Positions 44,316 through 53,126 of a stretch of 64,000 nt of DNA are shown in pieces (the first letter of the stretch is position 1; each line of letters starts with the position of its first letter). Under the pieces are notes generated by a model. The model saw nothing but the letters and a program-made list of their open reading frames with translations. It did no database searches and was not told the origin of the DNA. Origin of the DNA: Xanthomonas vasicola (GTDB lineage Bacteria > Pseudomonadota > Gammaproteobacteria > Xanthomonadales > Xanthomonadaceae); assembly GCF_000772705.2 (NCBI RefSeq), contig NZ_JSBW02000036.1, positions 29,884 to 93,883 on the forward strand. The letters are read 5' to 3'. A program made the position numbers and the translations under genes.

Positions 44316-45020
44316 ATGCTCGAATTCGGACACCTCACCCACGTCGGCCTGCGCCGTGACCTCAACGAGGACACCTATTACGGCGACAGCGAACTGGGAT
44401 TGTGGCTGGTGGCCGACGGCATGGGCGGGCATGCCTGCGGTGAAGTGGCCAGCGCACTGGCCCGCGAAACCATCGTGCGGGAAATCCGCGCCGGCACCCC
44501 GCTGGCCCAGGCAGTGCGCATCGCCGACGAAGAGATCATCAAGACCTCGCGCCGCTGCAACGACACCTTGCCAATGGGCACCACGGTGGTGGCCGCACGC
44601 GTGCTGGGTCAGCGTTTCGAAGTGGCGTGGGTTGGCGACAGCCGCGCGTATCTATGGCGCGATGGCCGGCTGGCCCAGCTGAGCCAGGATCACAGCTATG
44701 TGCAGGAACTCATCGCCCAAGGCACGCTCACCAGCGAGCAGGCGCGCGCGCATCCGCATCGTAACGTGGTGACCCAGGCACTCGGCGTAACCGACCCGGT
44801 ACATCTGAATGTCGCCACCATGCAGGGCGAGCTCAAATCCGGCATGCAGCTGCTGCTGTGCAGCGACGGCCTGACCGAAGAAGTGGACGATGCCGCCATC
44901 GCAGCCACCTTGGCGCAGGCCGATTGCAGTGCACAGGAATGCGTGGAATGCCTGGTCGCCGCCGCACTGGATGGTGGCGGTTCGGACAACATCACAGCGA
45001 TTCTGGTGCGTAGTTACTGA
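44316..45020 (+). CDS. PP2C-family serine/threonine phosphatase
   Basis: 234 aa. Metal-binding motifs are RRDLNEDTYY, VADGMGGHACGEVAS, VGDSRAYLWRDGRLAQLS, SDGLTEEVDD and GGSDNITAILV, all intact. It should dephosphorylate Ser/Thr-phosphorylated proteins; no partner kinase is in the window. The ATG at 44316 is placed by the family start (FGHLTHVGLRRD). It lies alone between tRNA-Ser and a gene-free stretch. Confidence 0.92.
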   Translation: MLEFGHLTHVGLRRDLNEDTYYGDSELGLWLVADGMGGHACGEVASALARETIVREIRAGTPLAQAVRIADEEIIKTSRRCNDTLPMGTTVVAARVLGQRFEVAWVGDSRAYLWRDGRLAQLSQDHSYVQELIAQGTLTSEQARAHPHRNVVTQALGVTDPVHLNVATMQGELKSGMQLLLCSDGLTEEVDDAAIAATLAQADCSAQECVECLVAAALDGGGSDNITAILVRSY

Positions 45021-45459
45021 CGTTGCGACATGCCGAAATGCGTGCCTTGCAAATGCGCGCAGCGAATGAGCGGATCGCGAAAGACTGCTTCAGCAAACGC
45101 GATTGCCTGCCGCATGCGGTCAAAAAATCACCATCGCTTACCACGCTTTGCCAGCCTATCTGACGGTAAGCGAAATCATGACTTGCGTGACCCATTTACA
45201 CGTAGCCATTTACCCACTACGCCGCCTACGCAGCAGCCATCACTGCAGCAGACAGCGTAGATGCAAACAGACGCCGCCGCTCCTTATCCAACGGCGGCAC
45301 AACCGCGCAAACGCCTTAGATCGGCTGACAAAATGCAGTAACCAATCGGCAGGTGGGTGTAGAAAGCACGCAAGGACCGCAGTGCACATGTAGTACATGC
45401 ATCACCAAGCACCGGCCGCGCCCGCCCGGCGGTGAGCGCAGCCGTTGTGTTAGCCGCGC
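45021..45459. other. Gene-free stretch between PP2C gene and dnaQ
   Basis: About 440 bp between convergent genes. Frames here lack start context and family-like sequence. I see no RNA gene or clear terminator. Confidence 0.5.
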
Positions 45460-46194
45460 TCAGCCAGCAACAGCGACTTCCTCGACCGGCGGATCCCACA
45501 ACGCACGCCCAGCTTTCTTGCGCAACTGCGCCAGGCGCGCCTCATGCGCCTGCGATTCGGAGGCGGTCACCGCAACGCGTGGACGCGGCAACAGCAGCGC
45601 CGGGTCGAACGCGATCATGCCGCTCGCACTGTTGGTCTGCTGGCCCGCGTCGGCGCTGGCAAACCCGATTTCCTCCTGACCCGAGGTCAGCGCGATATAC
45701 ACATCGGCCAGGATCTGCGCATCGAGCAAGGCGCCGTGCAACTGGCGATGCGAGTTGTCCACGCCCAGACGCTTGCACAAGGCATCCAATGAGTTGCGCT
45801 GCCCCGGATAGCGCTCGCGCGCCATCATCAACGTATCGACCACCGTGGCGCGTTCGACGATGCGACCGTAGTTATCGCCCAGCAGCGACAGCTCGTTATC
45901 CAGAAAACCCAGGTCGAACGCGGCGTTGTGGATGATCAGTTCCGCGCCGTCGATGTAGGCGAGAAATTCGTCCACCACCTCACCGAACAACGGCTTATCG
46001 GCCAGAAATTCCAGGGTCAGCCCGGTCACTTCCTGCGCGCCGGGTTCGAAGTCGCAATCGGGCTTCAGATAGCGATGGAAGTTATTGCCGCTCGGGCGCC
46101 GCTCCAGCAGCTCCACAGCACCGATTTCGACGACGCGGTTGCCCTTGCGCCATTCCAGGCCGGTGGTTTCGGTATCGAGAATGATCTGCCGCAT
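45460..46194 (-). CDS. dnaQ: DNA polymerase III epsilon (proofreading) subunit DnaQ
   Basis: 244 aa DEDDh exonuclease. Exo I is LDTETTGL, Exo II is IIHNAAFDLGFLDNEL, and Exo III is HGALLDAQILADVY. The C-terminal tail (about 185-244) binds the alpha subunit. The ATG at 46194 (MRQIILDTETTG) is certain by homology. rnhA lies 8 bp upstream on the same strand, the opposite arrangement to the divergent pair in E. coli. Confidence 0.95.
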   Translation of the reverse strand: MRQIILDTETTGLEWRKGNRVVEIGAVELLERRPSGNNFHRYLKPDCDFEPGAQEVTGLTLEFLADKPLFGEVVDEFLAYIDGAELIIHNAAFDLGFLDNELSLLGDNYGRIVERATVVDTLMMARERYPGQRNSLDALCKRLGVDNSHRQLHGALLDAQILADVYIALTSGQEEIGFASADAGQQTNSASGMIAFDPALLLPRPRVAVTASESQAHEARLAQLRKKAGRALWDPPVEEVAVAG

Positions 46195-46202
46195 GTGTCC
46201 TC

Positions 46203-46655
46203 TTACGATGTTGCATGGCCATCGCGCTGGGCGGTGGCCTGATTGCGGGCGAGCACGTCGACGCGCTCGTTGTCCGGGTCGCCATTGTGGCCTTTCACCC
46301 AGCGCCAATCGATGCTGTGGCGTTGCGTGGCCGCGTGCAGCCGCTCCCACAATTCGCGGTTCTTGACCGGATCGCCGCCGGCGGTTTTCCAATTGCGCCG
46401 CACCCAGCCCGGCATCCACTCGGTGATGCCCTGGCGAACGTACTGCGAGTCGGTATGCAACACGATCTGGCACGGCTCGGTCAGCGTTTCCAGCGCCATG
46501 ATCGCCGCCATCAACTCCATGCGGTTGTTGGTGGAAACGGCTTCGCCGCCGGCCAGCTCCTTTTCGCGCCCGTTGTAACGCAACAGGGCCGCCCAACCAC
46601 CCGGCCCGGGATTGCCAAGGCAGGAGCCATCGGTATGCACTTCAATTGATTTCAT
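46203..46655 (-). CDS. rnhA: Ribonuclease HI
   Basis: 150 aa. The DEDD residues lie in [35 protein letters not shown] and NERVDVLAR. It degrades RNA in RNA-DNA hybrids. It begins at ATG 46655 ([11 protein letters not shown]) and sits 28 bp from the methyltransferase stop. Confidence 0.96.
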   Translation of the reverse strand: MKSIEVHTDGSCLGNPGPGGWAALLRYNGREKELAGGEAVSTNNRMELMAAIMALETLTEPCQIVLHTDSQYVRQGITEWMPGWVRRNWKTAGGDPVKNRELWERLHAATQRHSIDWRWVKGHNGDPDNERVDVLARNQATAQRDGHATS

Positions 46656-46683
46656 CAGGTTCCAGAGTTGCAACGTAAACGGG

Positions 46684-47340
46684 TTAAATCGTGGCCACCG
46701 GTTGCGGCCAGCGGGCTGGCAGCGCAATCGGTGTCGGGCCGATCGCAGCAGCGGCGCGTTTTTCCACTTCCAGCAAATACACCGCGCGCCAGGGTGCACG
46801 GCCGGGATCGGTGGACTCGCCACCGGTGCGCCAGATCGGCCCAAGGTAGCGTTCCGCTTGCACGCTCTGCAGACCGGCACGTTGCGCCAACAGGCGCCAG
46901 CGATCCGGCCGCAGCGCCACCGGTCCACGCCGCGCCCAGCGGAAACGGTAGGGGCTCATCGGATTGAGCGTGAACAACAACAGCCGGCCGCCGGGCATCA
47001 GCAGCCGCTCGCATTCGGCCAAAAAGTCCGCCGCCCCGCCAACCACCGCATGCTGCACCACGATCGCCTGCAGGCTCTCGGTTGGCAGCGGAAACGGCAT
47101 CGCACAGCGCGCATCGCCGGCGAAGCGCCCGGCACTGCGATGCAGCCGCAGACCACGCCCCTGCAGCGACTCGCGCGGGGGCAATTCGGTCGTCGGGGTC
47201 AGCCACAACCAGGGTTGCGACGGACGTGTCTGCAGCGCCTCCAGCGCCAAACGACGCTCCAGCTGAAGCAGGCTGCGCCCTGCACCTGTTTCAAACCAGG
47301 ATGAGACACCAGCTTGACGGGAGAATGGCGGGGCAGGCAT
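46684..47340 (-). CDS. Predicted class I SAM-dependent methyltransferase
   Basis: 218 aa. The region [47 protein letters not shown] matches the late part of Methyltransf_11-type domains. The first glycine motif is weak. The divergent gloB gene starts 12 bp away and rnhA-dnaQ follow, the same arrangement as in E. coli around yafS. Substrate unknown. Confidence 0.8.
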   Translation of the reverse strand: MPAPPFSRQAGVSSWFETGAGRSLLQLERRLALEALQTRPSQPWLWLTPTTELPPRESLQGRGLRLHRSAGRFAGDARCAMPFPLPTESLQAIVVQHAVVGGAADFLAECERLLMPGGRLLLFTLNPMSPYRFRWARRGPVALRPDRWRLLAQRAGLQSVQAERYLGPIWRTGGESTDPGRAPWRAVYLLEVEKRAAAAIGPTPIALPARWPQPVATI

Positions 47341-47352
47341 GGTCCCAATTCT

Positions 47353-48120
47353 ATGCGACTGATCGCCCTGCCCGCATTCGACGACAACTACATTTGGGCG
47401 CTGGTCGCTGCAGATGGCCGCGCCATCATCGTCGACCCTGGGCAGGCAGCGCCGGTGATAGCCGCCGCAGAGCGCGAAGGCCTCATTCCCAGCGCCGTCC
47501 TGCTGACCCACCACCATGGCGACCACATCGGGGGCGTGGCCGAGCTCCAGCAGCGTTGGCCTGACCTTGAGCTATTCGGCTCGGCCGACGAACGCATCCC
47601 GGAAACTGCGCAGGAAGTGGGTCATGGCGAACGTTTGAGCCTGCTTGATGTCGATTTTCAGGTCCTCGAAGTGCCCGGCCACACGCGCAGCCACATCGCC
47701 TTCGTGACAGACAGTCATCTGTTCAGCGGTGATACCCTGTTCAGCCTAGGCTGTGGGCGGATGTTCGAAGGTACCGCTCCTCAGATGTTTGACTCGTTGC
47801 AGCGCCTGGCCTCTCTGCCCGGCGAAACGCTTGTGTGTTGTGGCCACGAATACACCTTGGCCAACGCGGCGTTCGCGCTGCACGTCGATCCCACCAACGC
47901 TGCCTTGCAGCGCCGTCAACAGGAAGCCCAGGCCATGCGTCATGTAGCCCGTCCTACCCTGCCGATTTCGCTCAAGAGTGAACTGGCCACCAATCCGTTC
48001 TTACGCACCAACCGTCCCGAGATTCGCGCCGCAGTGGCACCGCGCGCAGCCGGCGCACTTTCCTCCGAAGTTGATATTTTCGCCGAACTTCGGCGCTGGA
48101 AAGACGAATTTCGCGCATGA
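47353..48120 (+). CDS. gloB: Hydroxyacylglutathione hydrolase (glyoxalase II)
   Basis: 255 aa. The binuclear metal motif THHHGDHIGG and the start MRLIALPAFDDNYIWAL are diagnostic, and CGHEYTLANAAFA is the GloB-specific second half. It hydrolyses S-lactoylglutathione to D-lactate. It overlaps the MltD-like gene by 4 nt. Confidence 0.95.
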   Translation: MRLIALPAFDDNYIWALVAADGRAIIVDPGQAAPVIAAAEREGLIPSAVLLTHHHGDHIGGVAELQQRWPDLELFGSADERIPETAQEVGHGERLSLLDVDFQVLEVPGHTRSHIAFVTDSHLFSGDTLFSLGCGRMFEGTAPQMFDSLQRLASLPGETLVCCGHEYTLANAAFALHVDPTNAALQRRQQEAQAMRHVARPTLPISLKSELATNPFLRTNRPEIRAAVAPRAAGALSSEVDIFAELRRWKDEFRA

Positions 48121-49292
48121 GGCGCCTGGTTTTAGCAGTGCTGGCCGCCTGTTCGGCTATTGCACCGGCAGCCGCTTCGCCCAACGACGCAAGCTCCACA
48201 ACCGCAAGCAGCGCCGCCGCGCAGACCAGCGCACCCGGCATACGCAACGGGCGGGAGATTTTCTCGTCGTTCCTTGAGGGCCGTGCCGACCCAGGCTGCG
48301 ACAGCGCACATAGCGATACCCGGTGGGAACAGCATTTTTCACGCGCCCCCGCGCGCCTGGTCGACGATGCGCAGGATGTCTTGCCACTGTTCGGTTACGT
48401 GGTCGATGAGTTGCGCAAAGCCGACATGCCCACCGAATTTGCGCTGATTCCGTTCGTCGAAAGCGGCTACCGCCCCGGCGCCCGCAACGGCAACGGCCCT
48501 GCTGGCTTATGGCAATTCGTCACCACCACCGCGCGCAACCACCAAGTGCCGGTTGGCGCGCAGTACGACGGACGCCTGTCGGCGGTGGATTCCACCACTG
48601 CGGCGGTGCGCTACCTCAAAACCCTCTACGGCATGTTTGGCGGCGACTGGCGCCTGGCGCTGATGGCCTACAACGCCGGCGAGTACCGGGTACTGCAGGC
48701 AATGCGCAGCGCCGGGATGAACGCGCAGAACGCACGCCCGTCCGAATTACCAGGCATGTCCAAGGTCACCTACGACTACGTGGAAAAACTGCACGCGCTC
48801 GCCTGCGTGCTCGATCACGCGCAGCAGCAGGGCAACCTGTTGACCTCGCTGGATCGTCCGGTGCCCGTCCTCACCGAACATGCGCTGCCGGCGGGCACCA
48901 GCCTCAATACCTGGGCTGGGCAGCGCGCAATCGAGCCGCAACTGCTCGCCCGCCTGAATCCCGCCCTTGCCGGCGCACGCGCAGCGCCGCACGGTGTGCA
49001 TGTCCTGGCTCCGATTGCACCGGCGCAACCCGGTTCTAGCAGCGCCGTGGCTGCATCCGTCGATGTGGGACGTGACGTCGGTAATGACTCCGCGCCGACC
49101 GTCGTTGCCTCGGCAGCCGGCAAAGCGTCGACCTTGCCAACGCGCACCCACACCGTGCGCAATGGCGAATCGGCCTGGGCCATCGCACGCCGCTATGGCG
49201 TCACCGTGACGACGTTGCTCACTAGCAACGGCCTGGACAAGAGCGCCATTCTGAAGCCTGGCATGGTGCTTTCGTTCGACGATTCGCCTTAA
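48117..49292 (+). CDS. mltD: MltD-like membrane-bound lytic transglycosylase with LysM
   Basis: 391 aa. A signal peptide (1-22) precedes an SLT domain with catalytic Glu in IPFVESGYRPGARN, GPAGLWQFVTTTAR and LALMAYNAGEYRV. A single clear LysM domain ends the protein (TVRNGESAWAIARRYGV to LKPGMVLSF), whereas E. coli MltD has two. It has no lipobox Cys, so it is probably periplasmic rather than lipidated. Pairing with gloB is conserved. Confidence 0.9.
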   Translation: MRRLVLAVLAACSAIAPAAASPNDASSTTASSAAAQTSAPGIRNGREIFSSFLEGRADPGCDSAHSDTRWEQHFSRAPARLVDDAQDVLPLFGYVVDELRKADMPTEFALIPFVESGYRPGARNGNGPAGLWQFVTTTARNHQVPVGAQYDGRLSAVDSTTAAVRYLKTLYGMFGGDWRLALMAYNAGEYRVLQAMRSAGMNAQNARPSELPGMSKVTYDYVEKLHALACVLDHAQQQGNLLTSLDRPVPVLTEHALPAGTSLNTWAGQRAIEPQLLARLNPALAGARAAPHGVHVLAPIAPAQPGSSSAVAASVDVGRDVGNDSAPTVVASAAGKASTLPTRTHTVRNGESAWAIARRYGVTVTTLLTSNGLDKSAILKPGMVLSFDDSP

Positions 49293-49780
49293 TTCGAATG
49301 CGCCTAAGTTGTATGCCCTAAGTTTCAGCGCGCATTAGCACGCTGCAGTGCGGTGCAAGCAGGCGACCGGCAGCGTGATCGCGTCGATCGTGAACTCTGC
49401 GCAGCGCACTTGCTTTCTTGTAAGGCCACTTCTGTGCCGGGTGACAGATTCCGAGAGCGACTGGATTCGAAAGCAACGCAGTTAGCCCTTGTCTAACGCC
49501 TAGCGCGCGTCACTCCAAAGAATCGACTTGGTCACTGCACTTGCAAGCGAAGCTTCGGCAACAATCAAAGTCTGCATTTTTCTAGACAGCACGAGCCATA
49601 ACGTTGAGGACGCTCACTGCTGAATCAGCCCGCATCGCACCCAGCTGATCCAGCTGCTGCAGAGCACCGCACGAAACCCCGCGTTTTCAGTTCTACCATC
49701 CTCGCACGTGGTTGCAGAGTCGAGGGGCGAAGCTAGCCACTGCCGGAGAGTTAGCAGACCCAGCTGACAACTCGTCCATT

Positions 49781-49885
49781 GTTGCTTGTTGCTTGTTGCT
49801 TGTTGCTTGTTGCTTGTTGCTTGTTGCTTGTTGCTTGTTGCTTGTTGCTTGGTGCTTGGTGCTTGGTGCTTGGTGCTTGGTGCTT
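49781..49885. repeat. 7-bp tandem repeat array, 10 x GTTGCTT then 5 x GGTGCTT
   Basis: Ten perfect GTTGCTT units are followed without a break by five perfect GGTGCTT units, a one-base variant. The sharp border between the two variants indicates separate local expansions. Such arrays vary in copy number among strains. Confidence 0.95.
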
Positions 49886-50011
49886 GGTGGGTATAAATCG
49901 CAGCTAGCGTCAGCCAGCCAAGCACGCGAACGCCAGCGACAAATCGACACGCACGCGTCAGATCGATATCCCTCGCGCATCCGCCGACCTAACTTCTCTC
50001 GCCACAAACCC

Positions 50012-50043
50012 AAAGAAAAGCCCGGTTACCCAGGCTTTTCTTT
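50012..50043. terminator. Bidirectional terminator after ppiD
   Basis: AAAGAAAAGCC and GGCTTTTCTTT pair around a 10-nt loop, 14 nt past the ppiD stop. T-rich on both strands. Confidence 0.85.
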
Positions 50044-50057
50044 CACCAATCGACGCC

Positions 50058-52028
50058 TTACAGCTGCGCTTCTTCGATCTGGATCTTGTAGCGCTTGCGC
50101 ATTTCCTTGACGTACGCCTGCGCAGCGTTGTTGCCGTCGATCTGGCTCAGCTGCTCACGCAGCATCGCCTGCTGTTCGGCCGGCATTTGCTTCAGATCGC
50201 CCGGGGTGGCCTTGCTGATGACGAAGACGGCAAAGCGCCCGCCATCCAGTTGCACCTTGCCAACCGACGGCTTGCCTTCGGTCGGTCGCGGCGCGCTGAA
50301 AATCGCGCGGTTCGCGGCCGGAGTCGGGATCGGTGCCGTCCGCGGCAGCCCCGGGATCGGCTGCACCTGCAGCTTCTCGCTGGCCGCCAGCGCCTGCAGC
50401 GTCTCACCCTTCTGCACGCGTGCCAGCAAAGCATCGGCAGCAGCCGCGGCGGCCTTCTCGGAACGGTCTGCGCGGATCGCCGCCGTCACCTTGTCGCGCA
50501 CCTTGTCCAACGGCAACGCCTGTTCGGCGGTGTGATTGGTCACACGCAACACCACGCTATGGTTCGGCGCGATATTGATTGGGTCGCTCACCGTGCCGTC
50601 CTGCACCAGCGTTTCGGAGAACGCCGCGCGCAACACAGCCGGATTGGCCGCAACACCGCTGGCATCAGTGCGCGAGAACGGCCCCAGCGTCTGCACCGGC
50701 AAGCCGACCTGCTTGGCCGCCGGCTCCAGCGCGGTGGGATTCTTGTAGACCTGATCCACCAACTTGCCGCTGATATCCGCAAATGCCTTGTCCGCATCGG
50801 CCTTCAGCTGCTCGGCCGCCAGCTGGTCACGCACCTGCTCAAACGACTTGCCCTGTCCACCCTTGACCTCACGCAACTGGATCACGTGATAGCCGAATTC
50901 GCTCTTGATCGGACCCACCACGTCACCAGCCTTCATCGAGAACAGCGCGTCCTCGAACGGCTTGACCATCGCGCCCTTCTCGACCCAACCCAGGTCGCCG
51001 CCGGCGTTCTTAGAGCCCGGATCCTGCGAATTGGCTTTCGCCAGTGCAGCGAAGTCGGCGCCCGGCTGCTTGGCCTCGGCGGCGAGCTTGGCGGCCTTTG
51101 CTTCGGCAGCCTTCTGCGCAGCTGCATCGCTGCCGGCACTGATCAGGATGTGCGATGCAAGGCGCTGGTCCGGCTCGACGAAGCGCGCCTTCTCTTCTTC
51201 ATAGCGCTTGCGCAGCGTTGCTTCGTCGGCGGCGGTGGCCGGCGGCATCTTTGCGGCGTTGAGCTCCACGTATTCGATGGTGACGGTTTCCGGCTGACGG
51301 AAGTCCTGCGTATGCCCCTCGTACCACTGTTTGATCTGCGCATCGCTCACCGGCGCGGTATCTACGGCCGACGGCGGCAGCATTGCCAGCTCCACGTCGC
51401 GCGTTTCACCCATCAGCTTGAGCAGACGCTCGAACTCGGCCTTGGTGGCAAAGCCCGATTCCGCCACGGCCTGCGGGATCACCGACTGCTGCAGGCTGTC
51501 ACGCACCAAAGCGTCGAACTGTGCAGGCGTGCGCGGCGGCGTGCCTTGCGCAAGCGCGGCGCGGTACTGGTCAGGGCTGAACTTGCCATCGACCTGGAAC
51601 GCCTGAATGTTGGCGATGTAATCGCGCACGGTTGCGTCGCCTATGACGATTCCCGCATCTTCCGCGCCCAGTCGCACCACCTGTTCGTCGACCAGTTGGT
51701 CAAGTACCTGCAGCTTGTTTTCGCGGGATTCGAATGTGCGCGGATCGAAGTTCTCGGCTTGACGCTGACGTTCCTGCATGCGCGCCTGCTCGAAACGCGC
51801 GCGGAAATCCTGCGTGCTGATTTCGTGGTGCTGCCACAGCAGCGAAACCGGCCACCACGACGGTGCCGATTTCCACCAATTGGGCGGCGCCTGCACCTTG
51901 GCCACGTTATTGGCGCCGATGCCGCCGAGGTAGCTGTTGTCGATGACGAACAGGAACGGAACCATCAGCAACCCCAGGATGGCGGTAGCGATCCAGCCTG
52001 ACGTCTTATCGCGAAGTTTCTGCAGCAT
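50058..52028 (-). CDS. ppiD: Periplasmic folding chaperone PpiD (SurA N-terminal/parvulin)
   Basis: 656 aa. One N-terminal membrane anchor (about 11-32, TSGWIATAILGLLMVPFLFVI) is followed by a SurA_N-like region and a parvulin domain (about 260-360, with ASHILISAG and DLGWVEKGAMVKPFEDALF). Then comes a long C-terminal region. It assists folding of secreted proteins at the inner membrane exit site. ATG 52028 (MLQKLRDKTSG) is canonical. Confidence 0.93.
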   Translation of the reverse strand: MLQKLRDKTSGWIATAILGLLMVPFLFVIDNSYLGGIGANNVAKVQAPPNWWKSAPSWWPVSLLWQHHEISTQDFRARFEQARMQERQRQAENFDPRTFESRENKLQVLDQLVDEQVVRLGAEDAGIVIGDATVRDYIANIQAFQVDGKFSPDQYRAALAQGTPPRTPAQFDALVRDSLQQSVIPQAVAESGFATKAEFERLLKLMGETRDVELAMLPPSAVDTAPVSDAQIKQWYEGHTQDFRQPETVTIEYVELNAAKMPPATAADEATLRKRYEEEKARFVEPDQRLASHILISAGSDAAAQKAAEAKAAKLAAEAKQPGADFAALAKANSQDPGSKNAGGDLGWVEKGAMVKPFEDALFSMKAGDVVGPIKSEFGYHVIQLREVKGGQGKSFEQVRDQLAAEQLKADADKAFADISGKLVDQVYKNPTALEPAAKQVGLPVQTLGPFSRTDASGVAANPAVLRAAFSETLVQDGTVSDPINIAPNHSVVLRVTNHTAEQALPLDKVRDKVTAAIRADRSEKAAAAAADALLARVQKGETLQALAASEKLQVQPIPGLPRTAPIPTPAANRAIFSAPRPTEGKPSVGKVQLDGGRFAVFVISKATPGDLKQMPAEQQAMLREQLSQIDGNNAAQAYVKEMRKRYKIQIEEAQL

Positions 52029-52237
52029 TGGCAAATCACGGCCTGTGGGCGAGCCGCGCAGTGTAACGCGCTTGACGCCAAGCACCCAGCCCAATGCCCG
52101 TTAGCACAGTGTCGCGGGGCCTCAATCAACGTCAGGGTTTCACTTCGGCAACCAACGCCGGACACCGAAATCGCCGAATGCATGACCCGAAGCCGAGCTG
52201 TCGACGCACGACTCAATCCGACCGCTGACTCAAACTC

Positions 52238-52271
52238 AAAAAAAAGCCCCCGGCACAAGGCAGAGGGCTTT
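52238..52271 (-). terminator. Terminator of the hupB-tRNA cluster
   Basis: AAGCCC and GGGCTT close a G+C-rich hairpin followed on the minus strand by eight T. It lies 8 bp after the last tRNA-Asp. Confidence 0.85.
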
Positions 52272-52279
52272 CGTATAAC

Positions 52280-52356
52280 TGGCGGAGCGGACGGGACTCG
52301 AACCCGCGACCTCCGGCGTGACAGGCCAGCATTCTAACCAGCTGAACTACCGCTCC
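52280..52356 (-). tRNA. tRNA-Asp(GTC), copy 1
   Basis: 77 nt, acceptor GGAGCGG/CCGCTCC, encoded CCA. The anticodon arm CTGGC-CTGTCAC-GCCGG gives GTC. Identical to the second copy at 52450-52526. Confidence 0.96.
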
Positions 52357-52410
52357 GCTTTAAACTTGGACATCGTTCTCTACCCAACTCGCAACGCGAA
52401 TGTCGTGGAG

Positions 52411-52442
52411 AAAACGAAGCCCCCAATTGCTCAGGGGCTTCG
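52411..52442 (-). terminator. Hairpin between the two tRNA-Asp genes
   Basis: GAAGCCCC and GGGGCTTC form an 8-bp stem, with only a short T tract after it on the minus strand. It may be a weak terminator or a processing element. Confidence 0.5.
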
Positions 52443-52449
52443 GTATAAC

Positions 52450-52526
52450 TGGCGGAGCGGACGGGACTCGAACCCGCGACCTCCGGCGTGACAGGCCAGC
52501 ATTCTAACCAGCTGAACTACCGCTCC
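52450..52526 (-). tRNA. tRNA-Asp(GTC), copy 2
   Basis: 77 nt, identical in sequence to copy 1, including the encoded CCA and anticodon GTC. The flanking GGTATAACT-like sequence is also shared, indicating tandem duplication. Confidence 0.96.
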
Positions 52527-52554
52527 GCGCTTGAAACGTTTGCCTGGTGCTTAA

Positions 52555-52629
52555 TGGTGGGTGCTGAGGGTTTCGAACCCCCGACCCTCTCCGTGTAAGG
52601 GAGACGCTCTACCGCTGAGCTAAGCACCC
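52555..52629 (-). tRNA. tRNA-Val(TAC)
   Basis: 75 nt, acceptor GGGTGCT/AGCACCC with encoded CCA. The anticodon arm TCTCC-CTTACAC-GGAGA gives TAC. Its 5' end is only 11 nt beyond the hupB stop codon on the same strand. Confidence 0.96.
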
Positions 52630-52640
52630 TAGCTAGTCGA

Positions 52641-52913
52641 TTAGTTTACCGCATCCTTCAGGGCTTTACCAGCCTTGAATGCAGGATTCTTCGAAGCCGC
52701 GATCTTGATGCTGTCGCCGGTCTTCGGATTGCGGCCGGTGCGCTCAGCGCGCTCGCGGACCTGGAAGGTACCGAAGCCAACGAGGGTGACGGCGTCGCCC
52801 TTCTTCAGTGCCTTGGTGATTTCGCTCACAACCGCGTCAACAGCACGGCCAGCTTCAGCCTTGGAGATGTCAGCGGCAGCGGCAACGCCATCGATCAATT
52901 CGGTTTTATTCAT
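52641..52913 (-). CDS. hupB: DNA-binding protein HU
   Basis: 90 aa. Canonical [18 protein letters not shown] start and the DNA-binding arm [15 protein letters not shown] 52913 is chosen; the in-frame upstream extension has no family match. It follows lon, as in many gammaproteobacteria, and precedes three tRNA genes without a visible terminator. Confidence 0.97.
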   Translation of the reverse strand: MNKTELIDGVAAAADISKAEAGRAVDAVVSEITKALKKGDAVTLVGFGTFQVRERAERTGRNPKTGDSIKIAASKNPAFKAGKALKDAVN

Positions 52914-53064
52914 TCTTGAAACTCCCTTTGCGGCAGACGCCGCGGAATCGACAATCGGCGCTCTTGCCGTTAGCGAAGAACCCGACACAAGTGGTATCGC
53001 GTGACGCATCACATTTGCCGCGCCCACGAGTCGTGCATTTATACCAGCGCCCCCAAATGCACGC

Positions 53065-53099
53065 AAGCCAAAACCCAATAACGACGCGGGTTTTGGCTT
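53065..53099. terminator. Long hairpin between lon and hupB
   Basis: AAGCCAAAACCC and GGGTTTTGGCTT form a perfect 12-bp stem with an 11-nt loop. The T run beyond the stem is on the plus side (GTTTT), but the stem itself has U-rich arms, so it probably also ends lon. Confidence 0.55.
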
Positions 53100-53126
53100 G
53101 TTTTGCGGCAGTCTAGACAGCCCCCG

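Larger units (their letters stand above)
49293..50057. other. Gene-free region with VNTR between mltD and ppiD
   Basis: About 765 bp between convergent genes. It holds the 7-bp tandem array at 49781-49885 and the terminator at 50012-50043. No credible gene is visible; frames across the array are artefacts of the repeat. Confidence 0.7.

Noticed and set aside
45284..45499. Small minus-strand gene downstream of dnaQ
   Set aside because: No ribosome binding site or family-like sequence; it overlaps the end of dnaQ.
49781..49885. CRISPR-like array
   Set aside because: Units are only 7 bp with no spacers, and no cas genes are present; it is a simple tandem repeat.
50187..52001. 604-codon plus-strand frame opposite ppiD
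   Set aside because: Antisense shadow; ppiD has anchor, parvulin domain and proper start.
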